Positions 53,807 to 64,000 of a DNA stretch of 64,000 nucleotides are shown here, in pieces (the first letter of the stretch is position 1; the number at the start of each line of letters is the position of its first letter). This stretch comes from Pelodera strongyloides (taxonomy: Eukaryota > Nematoda > Chromadorea > Rhabditida > Rhabditidae): the NCBI GenBank assembly GCA_036852015.1, contig JAANDG010000083.1:1-64000 (forward strand), given 5' to 3'. The notes beneath the pieces are model-generated. The model searched no databases. It saw only the letters and a program-made list of their open reading frames with translations, and was not told the origin of the DNA. Made by a program: the position numbers and the translations under genes.

Positions 53807-56800
53807 CTACTCCGACAAATCTGTCTGCTCGTCTGATTCCTCATCGCTTTCCTCACTCTCTTCCTCATCTACTTGACCATCATAGTTCAAAGGCAGGATC
53901 ACCACCTGGTTAAGCCAAGTTTTACTGTTTTACAAAAATGGAACACAAAGAAAATCATATCCTTAACCTTATTAGTCATTCGCAACGACCCAGTGGAATT
54001 GTAACGCGTCGAAAGCCCACTACATATTGTTACAATACTAAGAACATCAATATTATACTAATACTAATAGTATTATAGTATACTAAGAACATCAAGACAC
54101 AAACTTTAACTACGAATAAACAAAATCACAATAATAAAATGTTTATACCAGGAGAAACCTTACCTTAGGTAAGGTTTTCCTGAAACCTTTTAAAAATCAC
54201 TCACTTGGTTTTCGGCCTCCTCATGCACCCACCACCTTCCATACTTGTGTTCTTTTCCAATTGCGCACACAAGTAGGCTAGCATCCAGAGAGAAACGCAT
54301 GTCGTTAACAAATCCGGGCTAAAGTAATATCATGAAGTTTCTAGTTTCCTAGTTTCTTTTCTAGGGTTCTAGGGTTCTAGGGTTTCCTAGGGTATGTAGT
54401 ATGGACAAGGATCACCAGAATGTTACAACGCTAAAACTCTTCCGGTATAAATGAGCACATTATGTGTTTAAAGTACATGCCGTTAACAGTAGTCCAACGT
54501 TGCAACCTCGACACCAATTCTCTCGCGTCTCACTAAAGCTAAATACCGGCCCGTTTTTGAAACACATATCGAGTAGACCAGCATTCTTATGCAGCTTATG
54601 CAAATGAACATAAATTAGAATAAAAAACCCGAGCTAAATTCGAGCAAAATAGCGTAAATACGTAATAATTCAGCTGTCCACGTGCGTTTCGAAAATCGCC
54701 CGGTATACCGCTTTAAATGAAAATAGTATACTCACAGCGGAATACTCGTAGATTGGATTAAGTCTGGAGAAATTGTTGGCAGCCTTCCAAACTCGAATGC
54801 TTCCATCATCTGAACCTGATGCTACCAGGTCGGTGAAGGGTCCCGCAGCGACTGATACCTACGATATTCTGATTATATGTACAAAGAGGCATAGGCATAA
54901 AGGGGGTAAGAGTATAACGTTTGATATTACACTTTATACATTTCAGTGAGTGAGGCAGGTCAGAACATTGACTTTGCTAAACGCTCACATCTCAATCATC
55001 TCATATCTAATTACGTACATATCAATACTATTCACTAATACGATCAGTGCTAGCACGTAATACGTACCATACCAATCATTGATCGCAAAGTTGCAAATCA
55101 GTCCTTATGCTATTAAGGGGCAGCCTAACAGAAACAACAAAAAACATGAGACAGACAAACAAACAAACAAAGTATATAATAATATAAACATACAATCCAT
55201 CGTGGATCCTTTCTCAGCGCATCTCTGTATCCATGTGCTGCGTGAATGATAAACAGTGGCTTCTTCTTGATAACTCCCCATAAGCTGACTGATCTAAAAC
55301 GTGACGTTACTACAATCTTACTTTCATTTCGATAATACCAGTATTCTGTATTCTGCAATCGTAGCACTACTCAAATTCAAAATATTCGCACATAGCACTT
55401 ACAATTAACACTTGCATACATCAATGAATTATTCAATTACCTCGACACTATAAAAACCTAATTATTCAATTTTTCTTCAACAATAAAATAATAAACAACC
55501 TAATTACTCAATTACTTCAACAATAAAAAAACACCTAATTATTCAATTATTTCCACAATAATAAAAAAACTAATTAAATTAAAAAAAATTAAAGAAATTA
55601 ATTAAAGAAAAAAAGGAGTTACTAAATCACCTCAACAATAATAAAAAAAATTTAATTATTCAATTACATTACTTCAACGATAAAAATATAATATAAAAAG
55701 TTGCATAAAGAAACTGACCCATCAGCCGAACCGGAAACGTAAGAAGTCTCGGTGATCATTGCCACACAGTCAATACTCACACAATCCGTTGCACCGTTGA
55801 ATACCTGGAAAGAGATTGCTTTAAAAACACTTGCAGGCAGAAAAGCCCCCTCATCCAGAATCCAGATTTCAAAGTTACAAAACTTTCCAGCTCCGCAACT
55901 TCGCATGTTTCAACACTACTTAAAGAAGGCAGCAATCACAGCAAACAGTATACAGCGAGATTCAAAGAGTTTGCTAATTAGTGATTAACAATCTACTTCT
56001 ATTATGATACCCGTTTACCCACAAATGCAGTAAAGATCACAGAATGAAGAAAATTTACTTATAACACATGTAAATACAGTTGTTCGTCACAAATTCGCAA
56101 CCCACACCTTAGACTAAGCTATCTCATCTCCTCACCAATACGCTTCACAAAAAAAACGTCCCACGACGTTTTAAACAAAGAGATGTCCTCTTCACGAATA
56201 CGATCCACACACCACGTGTCATACCACTTTAAGCAAAATAATCTCACCAACTGACTCTCCTCCTCCACCTTCCACAATCTGATCGATCGGTCCTGTGATC
56301 CACAGGCTAGACATCTCTCCTTTCTCAGTGAATCAATCGAGAGCACGGCGTCCATGTGACCATGCATAGTGTCAACTAAACCCATTTGATCCGTGTCGTA
56401 CATCTAAAGAAGACATTGCAATTAGAATACTACTCAACAAAAATGCATATACAATCTGCACAAGGTCAACACCAACCAGCTCTACTCACACAATCTCCAA
56501 AAAGCTATTTATTTGCAAATTAGTGTAATTGAGGAAACAAATTAATATAATATAAACGAATAGTTGAGAAACCTCGTTACAAGATGGTGTGACCAATAAG
56601 CTGAAGAGCTGCGATTTGCAACTCGGGGTAATGGTCGTAATTACACGCAAGGCTAACTATCCAAAATATGTATATCTATCTAAAAAGAAATAGACGAAGG
56701 TACCTACCCTTACGGTTCGGTCTCTACTCGCAGAGAAGAGATGCGAGGATCCCATTCGGAAACGAAGGCAAGTGATCGGCATACGGTGGCCCTTCAGGTC

Positions 56801-58859
56801 GCGCACATGCTTGAGCGTAACAAACTCCCAGATCTATAAACGAAAGATAGTTCACACGCAAATACTGACTCTCCTGGACGTAAAAACACACTTGAACCAC
56901 CACCTGATGCTCAGAGCCTCTCCGGAGCAATTGCAAATTAGTACACTTAAACCCGAGTGAACCTATCACCAACAGCTGAATAGAATACCCCGTTGCCTAC
57001 CGTTAAAGTAAAACTTAAATAAATTGAAGAGTTACTCGCAACACATCTTTGTATCCTCATCAGATACGTAACTCATTCAACTGCTACCCAAGTAGGGCAG
57101 CACTAAAGTCGAAACAAAGAAACCGAACCAACCTTCACAGTACAATCATATCCTCCCGACGCAATGTACTTTCCATCTGGAGAGACGGCCAGTGCAAAAA
57201 TGTGACCGAAATGCGCCTTGGAACGATCGTCGCCTTTTGTTCGCTTGATAATTCCCACTACTTTCTTATGTTCCACATCATCTGGAAAGAATATTGAAGA
57301 ACATTTTTTATAATCACATTTTTCAGAAGAAAAAAAAACGGGCAATTAGCAGGAATATGCAACAATTAACCCTATAGAACCATCAGTACACAGTAATTAA
57401 AGTCCTATGCCCGCTATTCGGAACAAACTAACAGAACTACAAATCATAATGAAAAACATACATTTTATAATATGAGATTCCTTTCCAGCACTTATAACAT
57501 AACGACTGCAAGGGGAAATTGCTACAGCAACTGGTGTGAATCTAAAAAAAAAATCAATTAAAGTGATTCCAGTAAAACACACAGGCAAACCACAGAATTG
57601 CAGCAAGATACGCGTCAGCTAGAGCCACCTCCAGATTGACTACGCTATTCTAAATGTAGACAAGTACTCCCCGTAGCATACCTATGCGCACGGTGAACAA
57701 GCTCATTCTCGTCGTCAATATACAGGCTATCAGCCAGCTCTTTTCCTAGCGTGCCCGCCTTCTCCTTGGCACTGTCGCGCAGTTTTCGCTTCACGAGACG
57801 GTCTTCCTCGTCCTCATCTTCAATGGCCAATTGTTCCGTTTCCTGAAATGCAATTCAATTCTAGAAACTGAAGACGACGTTAGCTGAACAATTATTCAGA
57901 AAAAGCACTGAAGTGCCGTCAGCCCAGCTCAGGATCTTAGTTGCCGTTTAGTTCGCTTCCCATAATGGGCAGAATTTAGCATTCAACGGCGAGTCACGCT
58001 GCGCAAGTTTCACTGCATAATGCTAAAGTATATCACTGACTAGACCTTAGTTTACGGTCCCCATCTATAAAAAAAACTACAAAAGACCAACCTCGTAAAT
58101 GTTGCTGAGCAGCTGCTTCGCCTGTCTATAACTCGTCTCATGGGTGTCCTCATATTCATGCTCTGATTCGTCGGAACCTCCCTCACCGGCCTCCTGCTCA
58201 ATCTCCTAAAGTTCTTAGTTTATTCTTTCATATACGTTTTCATAAATATTAGCTTAAAATAAAACAAAACAATAAATTGAAGCCGGCATCGGGCAGCCGT
58301 TCGTCTAGATTTAACGGTCGAAAGGAGGATCGTAATTTTACACAATTCAACATTTAATTTTCAATTTGTAGTGTTTTCTATGTTTGCAAACAAGATGTTT
58401 TGTTTGTTTTCTATTTTTATTAATATTATTATTTCTTAGCCCAAATGAAGAATACTAAAAATGCATAATGTATTCTGAATAAAACCTACCTCATCCTCGG
58501 AAGGCACATCGTCATTCTCAAGCAACTTTTGCCGCATCTCCTTAGCTGTATCCGCACGACGTTGCTGAAAACACAGATTTCCTCATTAGCAAATCACGGA
58601 ACCGAACCAAAAAGCAGCTCGGATCATTTGTAAGACACATCTGCACAGCACATGTAATACAAAAAAAAACAATAGTAAACAGTAAAGAAACATGACATAC
58701 CTACTAAACTAGCCTATATTGTATGGCAACAAAGAAACATTCAGAACTAACCTTCTTCGGTTTCGTTTTGAACAAGTCATCCTTCTGACGAGCTTTCAAT
58801 GCAGGTCTTTTTACAGTCACCGACGATTTCGACTCGTTTGCCTTCACGAAGAACGGCAT
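53807..58859 (-). CDS. RRP9: U3 snoRNP-interacting WD40 protein (U3-55K)
   Basis: A nucleolar WD40 protein that binds the U3 snoRNA box B/C motif and is needed for pre-18S rRNA processing. Thirteen in-phase exons in transcription order: 58752-58859, 58490-58564, 58092-58205, 57682-57842, 57462-57541, 57133-57281, 56708-56833, 56248-56403, 55719-55804, 55194-55293, 54736-54858, 54205-54318, 53807-53905; 496 residues (human 475). It has the MPFFVKA start and KRPALKAR, an acidic patch, then WD repeats with marks such as FALAVSPDGKYIASGG, FSASRDRTVR, CGSQDRSIRLWKVEEESQLV, YVSGSADGSVSLWG and IGKEHKYGRWWVHEEAENQ. The family's IIKW is read as IIKY here across an intron. The C-terminus ends in an acidic EEEESEESDEESDE tail. 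TTTAG ends 8 nt before the ATG. Confidence 0.95.
54338..54393. repeat. TTCTAGGG-type short tandem repeat
   Basis: CTAGTTTC/TTCTAGGG units repeat in an RRP9 intron, including three consecutive TTCTAGGG copies. It resembles a degenerate telomere-like repeat. Confidence 0.7.
54533..54716. mobile_element. TTAA-type MITE, family A copy 3
   Basis: It begins CTAAAGCTAAATACCGGCCC (left TTAA mutated to CTAA) and ends CGGTATACCGCTTTAA. The interior shares GCAAATGAACATAAATTAG and CTAAATTCGAGC with the copies at 4044 and 8127. It ends 19 bp before an RRP9 exon (54736), within the intron. Confidence 0.8.
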
Positions 58860-59181
58860 GATGAACCCTAAATAAATAGCCATTAAAAGGAGCCACATAC
58901 ACTCACACTCAAAAAACTTATTCAGCGAAGAATAACAACTAACAATAAGCCAAACAGTAAACACAAGCTTGGTCAAAAACGAGGAAATTGGTAAATCAGA
59001 CACACTACAGTATGGAAATAAGATTGAAACTGAACAGAGACGCACAACGAGGGTTCACATAAGCAGAAGCAATACTATTATATATAACATACATAGAATA
59101 ATATATTTCATAAAATATATCGAGTGTCCAATAACACCAATTGAATTCTAACGCTGGACAAATCAATTAGGTAAATAATAA

Positions 59182-59187
59182 TTTATT
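59182..59187 (-). promoter_or_regulatory. Possible THOC1 polyadenylation signal
   Basis: AATAAA on the minus strand, about 165 nt past the THOC1 stop and about 314 nt before the acceptor-like site of RRP9. AT-richness makes a chance match possible. Confidence 0.35.
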
Positions 59188-59350
59188 ATTTCGAGATCAA
59201 TGACCAAACCATTAACATGTAACAAAAGGAGGTGAACCGCTATAACAAAAGAGCGACCGTAATCCACCAACACCGTTTATAAATACAGAATACTACGAGG
59301 CCAATAAACATTTCATTTAAAAGAACTCTCGTTCCAGAAACACATTTAAA

Positions 59351-62300
59351 CTAAACCGCCGATTCCACACAAGCTGACGAGCTCTGAAAGAGACAAAGAA
59401 AAATAGAATATAAAAATATGTCTTACGAAGGCGGCTCTAACAATAAGACGTATTACTTAGTAACGGATGAATCAGACTACGTCACTACCTCCATCACTTT
59501 ACTAATATGTAACAGAGGTCACGAAAAAAAAAAGTAAAAGTAATTAATTAAACTAAAAACTAACCTTCAATATCTTGGTAATCTCAGAAGTCAGTAGTTC
59601 GTTTTCCAACAAGAAGTTTAGGAGTCTTTTGCATGAATTTCCGTGCTCTTCCGCGTATTGGTGCAGTAAATCACCGACGGCCGCCTGTGTTGGAGAATCT
59701 TCAGAACCCTGAAACCATACATACTTATGTACATTTTTTTATGAAATAAAGAGTAAATAATAATAATAAACCAACACATTGGGTCGAATCAAAAAAAGCA
59801 CCATCGTCATTGAAAAACATGACAAAAGTTCCTTGTAGCCCATAACACAATTAGAACAATGTTAAATTCCCACCTGCTCACTAAATACTCAATTTCTGAA
59901 AGGTCATGTTTCACCACAGAGCCAAAAACAAATTGAAGGGATGAACATGCTGATATTCCCTCATTCACGAATTCATTCAAGCGCTACCAGCAGAAACAAC
60001 CAAACGAGTATTGTATATAGGCAATATAAAAATAAAATACCCACATGTTTCTTATTCAAATTCTCAATGTGTTCATCGGTAAGTCCCATAGCCTTTGCCA
60101 GATCCGTCGACCGAGAGGCGAGAATTTCCGCCACCTTTGTTAGGTGTACATCGATTAGAGAAAGATCCGGTGCTGGTGATCTAAATTTCAAACTCATAAG
60201 CATAATCCACACGCCACAAGGCAGCAATTGGGCTTCACCCCAACCGCAAGCCCCTGGTATTACACTTTTTTATACGGTGCAACTGCCGGTGTCAGGTGTC
60301 ACCATAACCACCAAATCGTGAGACCGTATATGTACAGATGAGACCGTATATATACAGACACATACTATAGTCCAACATATTCAGCTCAATAGATCGTCCG
60401 TCATACACAACCGCTACGGACAACGGACTGCAACCTCCCTACTAGGCAATAGAGCTGCGAATTAATCCGTGGAAATGTGAAAATTGAACCGCATTAAATT
60501 ACACATAATGAAAATTGATCAAAGAGAAAAAAGATATACCAACCCCTCGTGTTTGCTGATCAGACGTTCTCTTATCCTCTCTTCTTCTCGTTTTCTCGCT
60601 TCTGCTTCTTTCGCTTCGCGTTCTTCCAATTGTTGTCTCAGCTCCTTGAAAATATTAATTCAATTTAGATCCAGCGTCATAATCTAGATATCTCGGAAAA
60701 ATGCTAACAACACGAAATAGCAACATCAATATCTGTAATTCCGTATAAATAAATAAAACTAGCTGTCTATTTGAGCGCGCGTGATTCACTATTCACTTCG
60801 TCAAACTCCTAGCAGTGCAGCTCAATCATAGATTGTGTATAAAAATTGCAAATAGGAACACACGAAAGGGTGAAAAATATTATAAAAGTAACAAATAGGA
60901 TATTTTTAGGTCAAATAAGATATTTTTAGAGAAAAATATCAACGTATCCATCACAATAGATCGCCATACATAACCGCTACGGGCTACAAGCTACAACACA
61001 CAAAAGCTACAACACACATTATAAAAATATCAACGTATTAATCTCAATAGAGCGTATTAATCTCAATAGATCGTCATACATAACCGCTACGGGCTACAAC
61101 ACACAAAAAGTGAAAACAAAGATAAAGCAACTAAACAACACCTACCTGCACATCTCTCGCAGTCTTCAAAATCGCCGTTTCCAGCATTTTCGGCACCTCC
61201 CCAGTGAGTGGCGCTGATCCAATAAAATGAGCACTTTGTGACAGGAGGACACGGGATGCTTTCCATTGAAAACTCTCCTCGTAGATGGATCTGAAAGCCT
61301 TGAATACAAAGAAACAGGCAAAGAAATAATATTAGAAAAAACTTAAACTTAACTTGCATCATTATCACTAACCAAAAGCTGGATTGTATATCATTACACA
61401 ATCCGCCTAATACTACCTACACAGTTCCCATTTCCTCAACAAGAAGTTCAACATTACGAAATGTTTCAAAAATACTACGACGAAGCGCTACAAATGCTGA
61501 TCACCCAATGCGTCAGTCACGCATTAGGACAAATATATGTTTCTTAAACATAATATAATGTAAAGAAAAAAAAACTACTAACGACACCACAGTTTAGTCT
61601 AGGAAAAAAAACTTGGAGTCGAAAGTGAAAAAATAGGGAGTTGTGAAAAAATAATGAGCCAAAAACTATGCTGAAAATCTGAATAAAGAAGGGAAGGGAA
61701 GGCAAAGAAAATAAGTAAATTGTTAGTTAATTCAGTACATAAGGTAACAATCCACTTACTTATACTGTTCTTCGACCTGTTGAGCTGGATCCAACTCATC
61801 GATTGGGTCTTGCAGAAAAGAAAGCAGCGATGGGGTGAATTTCCTAAAGTGACGTTACGCTAAAAGGGTAACTCTAAGGTTCTGAATTCTGAACTCTACA
61901 TGGGCCCAATACCCCGCACGTGAACAACATTGCACGGATAAGTTGGTCGTGTGCTACGTAAGCCATGAAAATGAACCTACGTAAGTAAGTCTACCACACC
62001 CAACGTTCGGAACATAACTGTGTACAAAAATCGATACGTTGACAAAAACAAGACACCAACCTCTTTTCACTCTTACAACTTTCGAGGATATTCTCATGGA
62101 CAGTCCAAAGACGATTCAAATCCTGGTTGCCAAGGTCGATTTGCTTCTGGTCGAAGCTCACTCTCGGTCTCCTAAACATCAAATAATGAATGAAGAAAAT
62201 ATAGATAGAAAAAGTAGCCCGAAAAATGCCGTTAAAATAAGACGGAACGGAAGTTATAACAAAAAAAAAGCATCCTACAAAAACTCCATAATTCTCTTAA

Positions 62301-63934
62301 GAACGCTCGAACGGAAATCTATACGACAGAAACTATAGTAAAATAACGAAAAAGGTAGGTTTTCAAAGAAAAATCCACTTCATGTATTTATTCATCGGTG
62401 TCGGATCCGAAAAACCGGCAAAATCGATACATCCGCCATTCTTCCAAGCGGACCTCTCATTTTCACGAATGAGGATTTTCTGCAAAGAGCATCGGTTCAG
62501 TGGCGAGGATTATTTTAATGACTGTCAGAGCGTAAATCTCGTGGAATTCCTGAGTGATCCCCAAAATTCTGCCTATTTATGATACGTTTCTCGTTTCTGA
62601 TACATGGCATGCTTAATATTCTGATCCCGACGGTGGTAGCGCTGCAAACTTATACAATATGCAAATTTGGAAGGTAGTTTCGGCATTCGGCGGCAAGTTC
62701 GCCTGTTCGCCAACAAGTATATGCCACACTGACTGCCCACTTCGATGTAGCCGAATCAGAATCCAATATACTACACACTGCGTTTGACAAATAATTTTTT
62801 TTTATTATGCAAAGCTTATTTACTACAAACAACGAACCAACACCCCGCTAACCATAATCAACCTTTATAGAATCGGCAAAATGTCCTCCCTTCGGGTGGG
62901 TTTCTCTCAGTAATTTATAGCAACGATCCTGACTCTCGATTACGAAACGTAGCATGTCCTCGTCCAGGATATAACTCTTTCTGAAAAGCAAGTATTACTT
63001 TTATTATTTTTAGGAAAGAATGAGTGGCAAAAATAACACACATTCACATTCTTCACCAGGCACTAGCATCAAATAGCCAAACAAATGAAGAAGTGCGCTT
63101 ACTGTTTAAATTTGACTTCGGCTGTGAGATACTGAAATAATATCAAACACTGCAACAGGAAGGATCTTCGGAACTGAGAGTCGTTGAACTGTAGTTGGAG
63201 AAGCTGAAATTCAAAAACTCGCTGATGAAAAACGCTTGATACGCAAACGTAACGTATAAACCTTTAACCATTAAAACAACATAGCACTCTTGACTCTACC
63301 AATTCTTATTTCCAGTAAATAATAATTTAGTTATGAACGCAAAGAATTCTACTTTAAAAAAAGAGCACTCTACCAATTCTTGTTTCCAATAAATTATTAT
63401 TATTATTAGATACGAACGCAACGAATTCTACTTTAAAAATAAGGAGGTACAGATGGTTCAGTTCTAAATGTGAAGAACAAAGATACCACTACACCACATC
63501 ACAAAAGTAGTTACTTACCTTAGGACTAGTGAGGTACTTTGCAAAGTAATTGTCATCGACTTCCAAGGCTTGAGTTTCCTTCTCTACAGCTCTCTAAAAA
63601 TACAGTACATTCAGAACACTGAACACAACTATACCTCATCTGTGACCGGAACAAATATTACCAGTTTCTTTCTTTTCAGTGAACAAATACAAGTGTTGGT
63701 TAAGTGGATGATAAGATACACGGTGTACTGCCTACTCTCCAAAAAAATAAGAATAAACTAATAAGTTAGAGGTCGGAGAATGCTCAGCAACAAAATATGG
63801 GCGGGCGTAAAAACATGTGTCTACATTCAGCAATAAAACTACACAACAAAAAGTACCTTCGACTTCTTTCCGTCGTCTCCGCTTGATTTTTCCAACTTGT
63901 AACTCGCAAAGACACTTAACACCTCCGATGTGTT
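59351..63934 (-). CDS. THOC1: THO complex subunit 1 (HPR1), 5' end outside window
   Basis: A core subunit of the THO/TREX complex that couples transcription to mRNA export. Twelve visible in-phase exons in transcription order: 63857-63934, 63519-63593, 63103-63203, 62863-62980, 62379-62479, 62061-62171, 61760-61843, 61146-61290, 60544-60644, 60045-60180, 59565-59708, 59351-59383; 408 residues plus the TAG stop. Matches to animal THOC1 include DDNYFAKYLTSPKLLQLQFN, RRSFLLQCLILFQYLTAEVK, ENERSAWKNGGCIDF and IDLGNQDLNRLWTVHENILE. The last 100 or so residues form the death domain (HLTKVAEILASRSTDLAKAM, AAVGDLLHQYAEEHGNSCKR). A Glu/Arg-rich helix precedes it. The N-terminal part lies beyond position 64000. 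The final exon of ten residues plus stop is the least certain. Confidence 0.94.
60385..61104. repeat. Dispersed intronic direct repeats in THOC1
   Basis: Three copies of a CAATAGATCG/CATACATAACCGCTACGG motif occur at about 60385-60420, 60951-60989 and 61061-61104, across two successive introns. The last two are part of a longer duplicated unit starting AAAAATATCAACGTAT. A 20-bp TGAGACCGTATATGTACAGA duplication lies at about 60319-60359. Confidence 0.7.
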
Positions 63935-64000
63935 CTAAAACACCTAGTGTCTATTATCTTATTAATTAACATTCGCACATTATCAATAGTTGACCCGGGC

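Noticed and set aside
55285..55293. RRP9 exon starting at the nearer CAG (position 55284)
   Set aside because: It keeps frame but loses the SVS of the conserved DGSVSLWG; the acceptor at 55293 restores it.

Overview
The window comes from an animal nuclear genome, most likely a compact invertebrate one. Every recognisable gene is cut into 11 to 19 small exons by short GT-AG introns. The genes are animal-type: a class I Rab11-FIP, a THOC1 with a C-terminal death domain, NUP85, RRP9, ABCD3/PMP70 and ACAD8. A 4-hydroxybutyrate/acetyl-CoA CoA-transferase, which vertebrates lack, argues against a vertebrate. The standard code fits: the six visible stops are five TAG and one TGA. I cannot name the phylum.

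Layout: 258-6973 (minus) is a mitochondrial CoA-transferase whose 3' end lies left of the window. 6974-21752 is about 14.8 kb with no recognisable gene, filled with foldback or MITE-like elements, tandem repeats and GA/CT tracts. 21753-27775 (plus) is complete ABCD3. It faces ACAD8 (28579-33759, minus), followed on the minus strand by NUP85 (34878-41261), a class I Rab11-FIP (43043-48709), RRP9 (53807-58859) and THOC1 (59351-63934, 5' end beyond the window). I rebuilt all seven gene models from splice sites and phase continuity; the five complete ones give 665, 411, 596, 438 and 496 codons.

The genes do not form one pathway. Three are metabolic: a mitochondrial CoA-transferase, a peroxisomal fatty-acyl transporter and a valine-pathway dehydrogenase. 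NUP85 and THOC1 both act in mRNA export, RRP9 in rRNA processing and Rab11-FIP in endosome recycling.

The most notable signals are not genes. (1) All six visible start codons lie 0 to 22 nt downstream of an acceptor-like AG, as expected for spliced-leader trans-splicing or 5'-UTR introns. (2) At least nine foldback elements with TTAA-type ends form a related set. (3) A 901-bp element with 21-bp terminal inverted repeats carries a GC-rich minisatellite and Pol III box A/B sequences. (4) There is a perfect 74-bp palindrome with no spacer.
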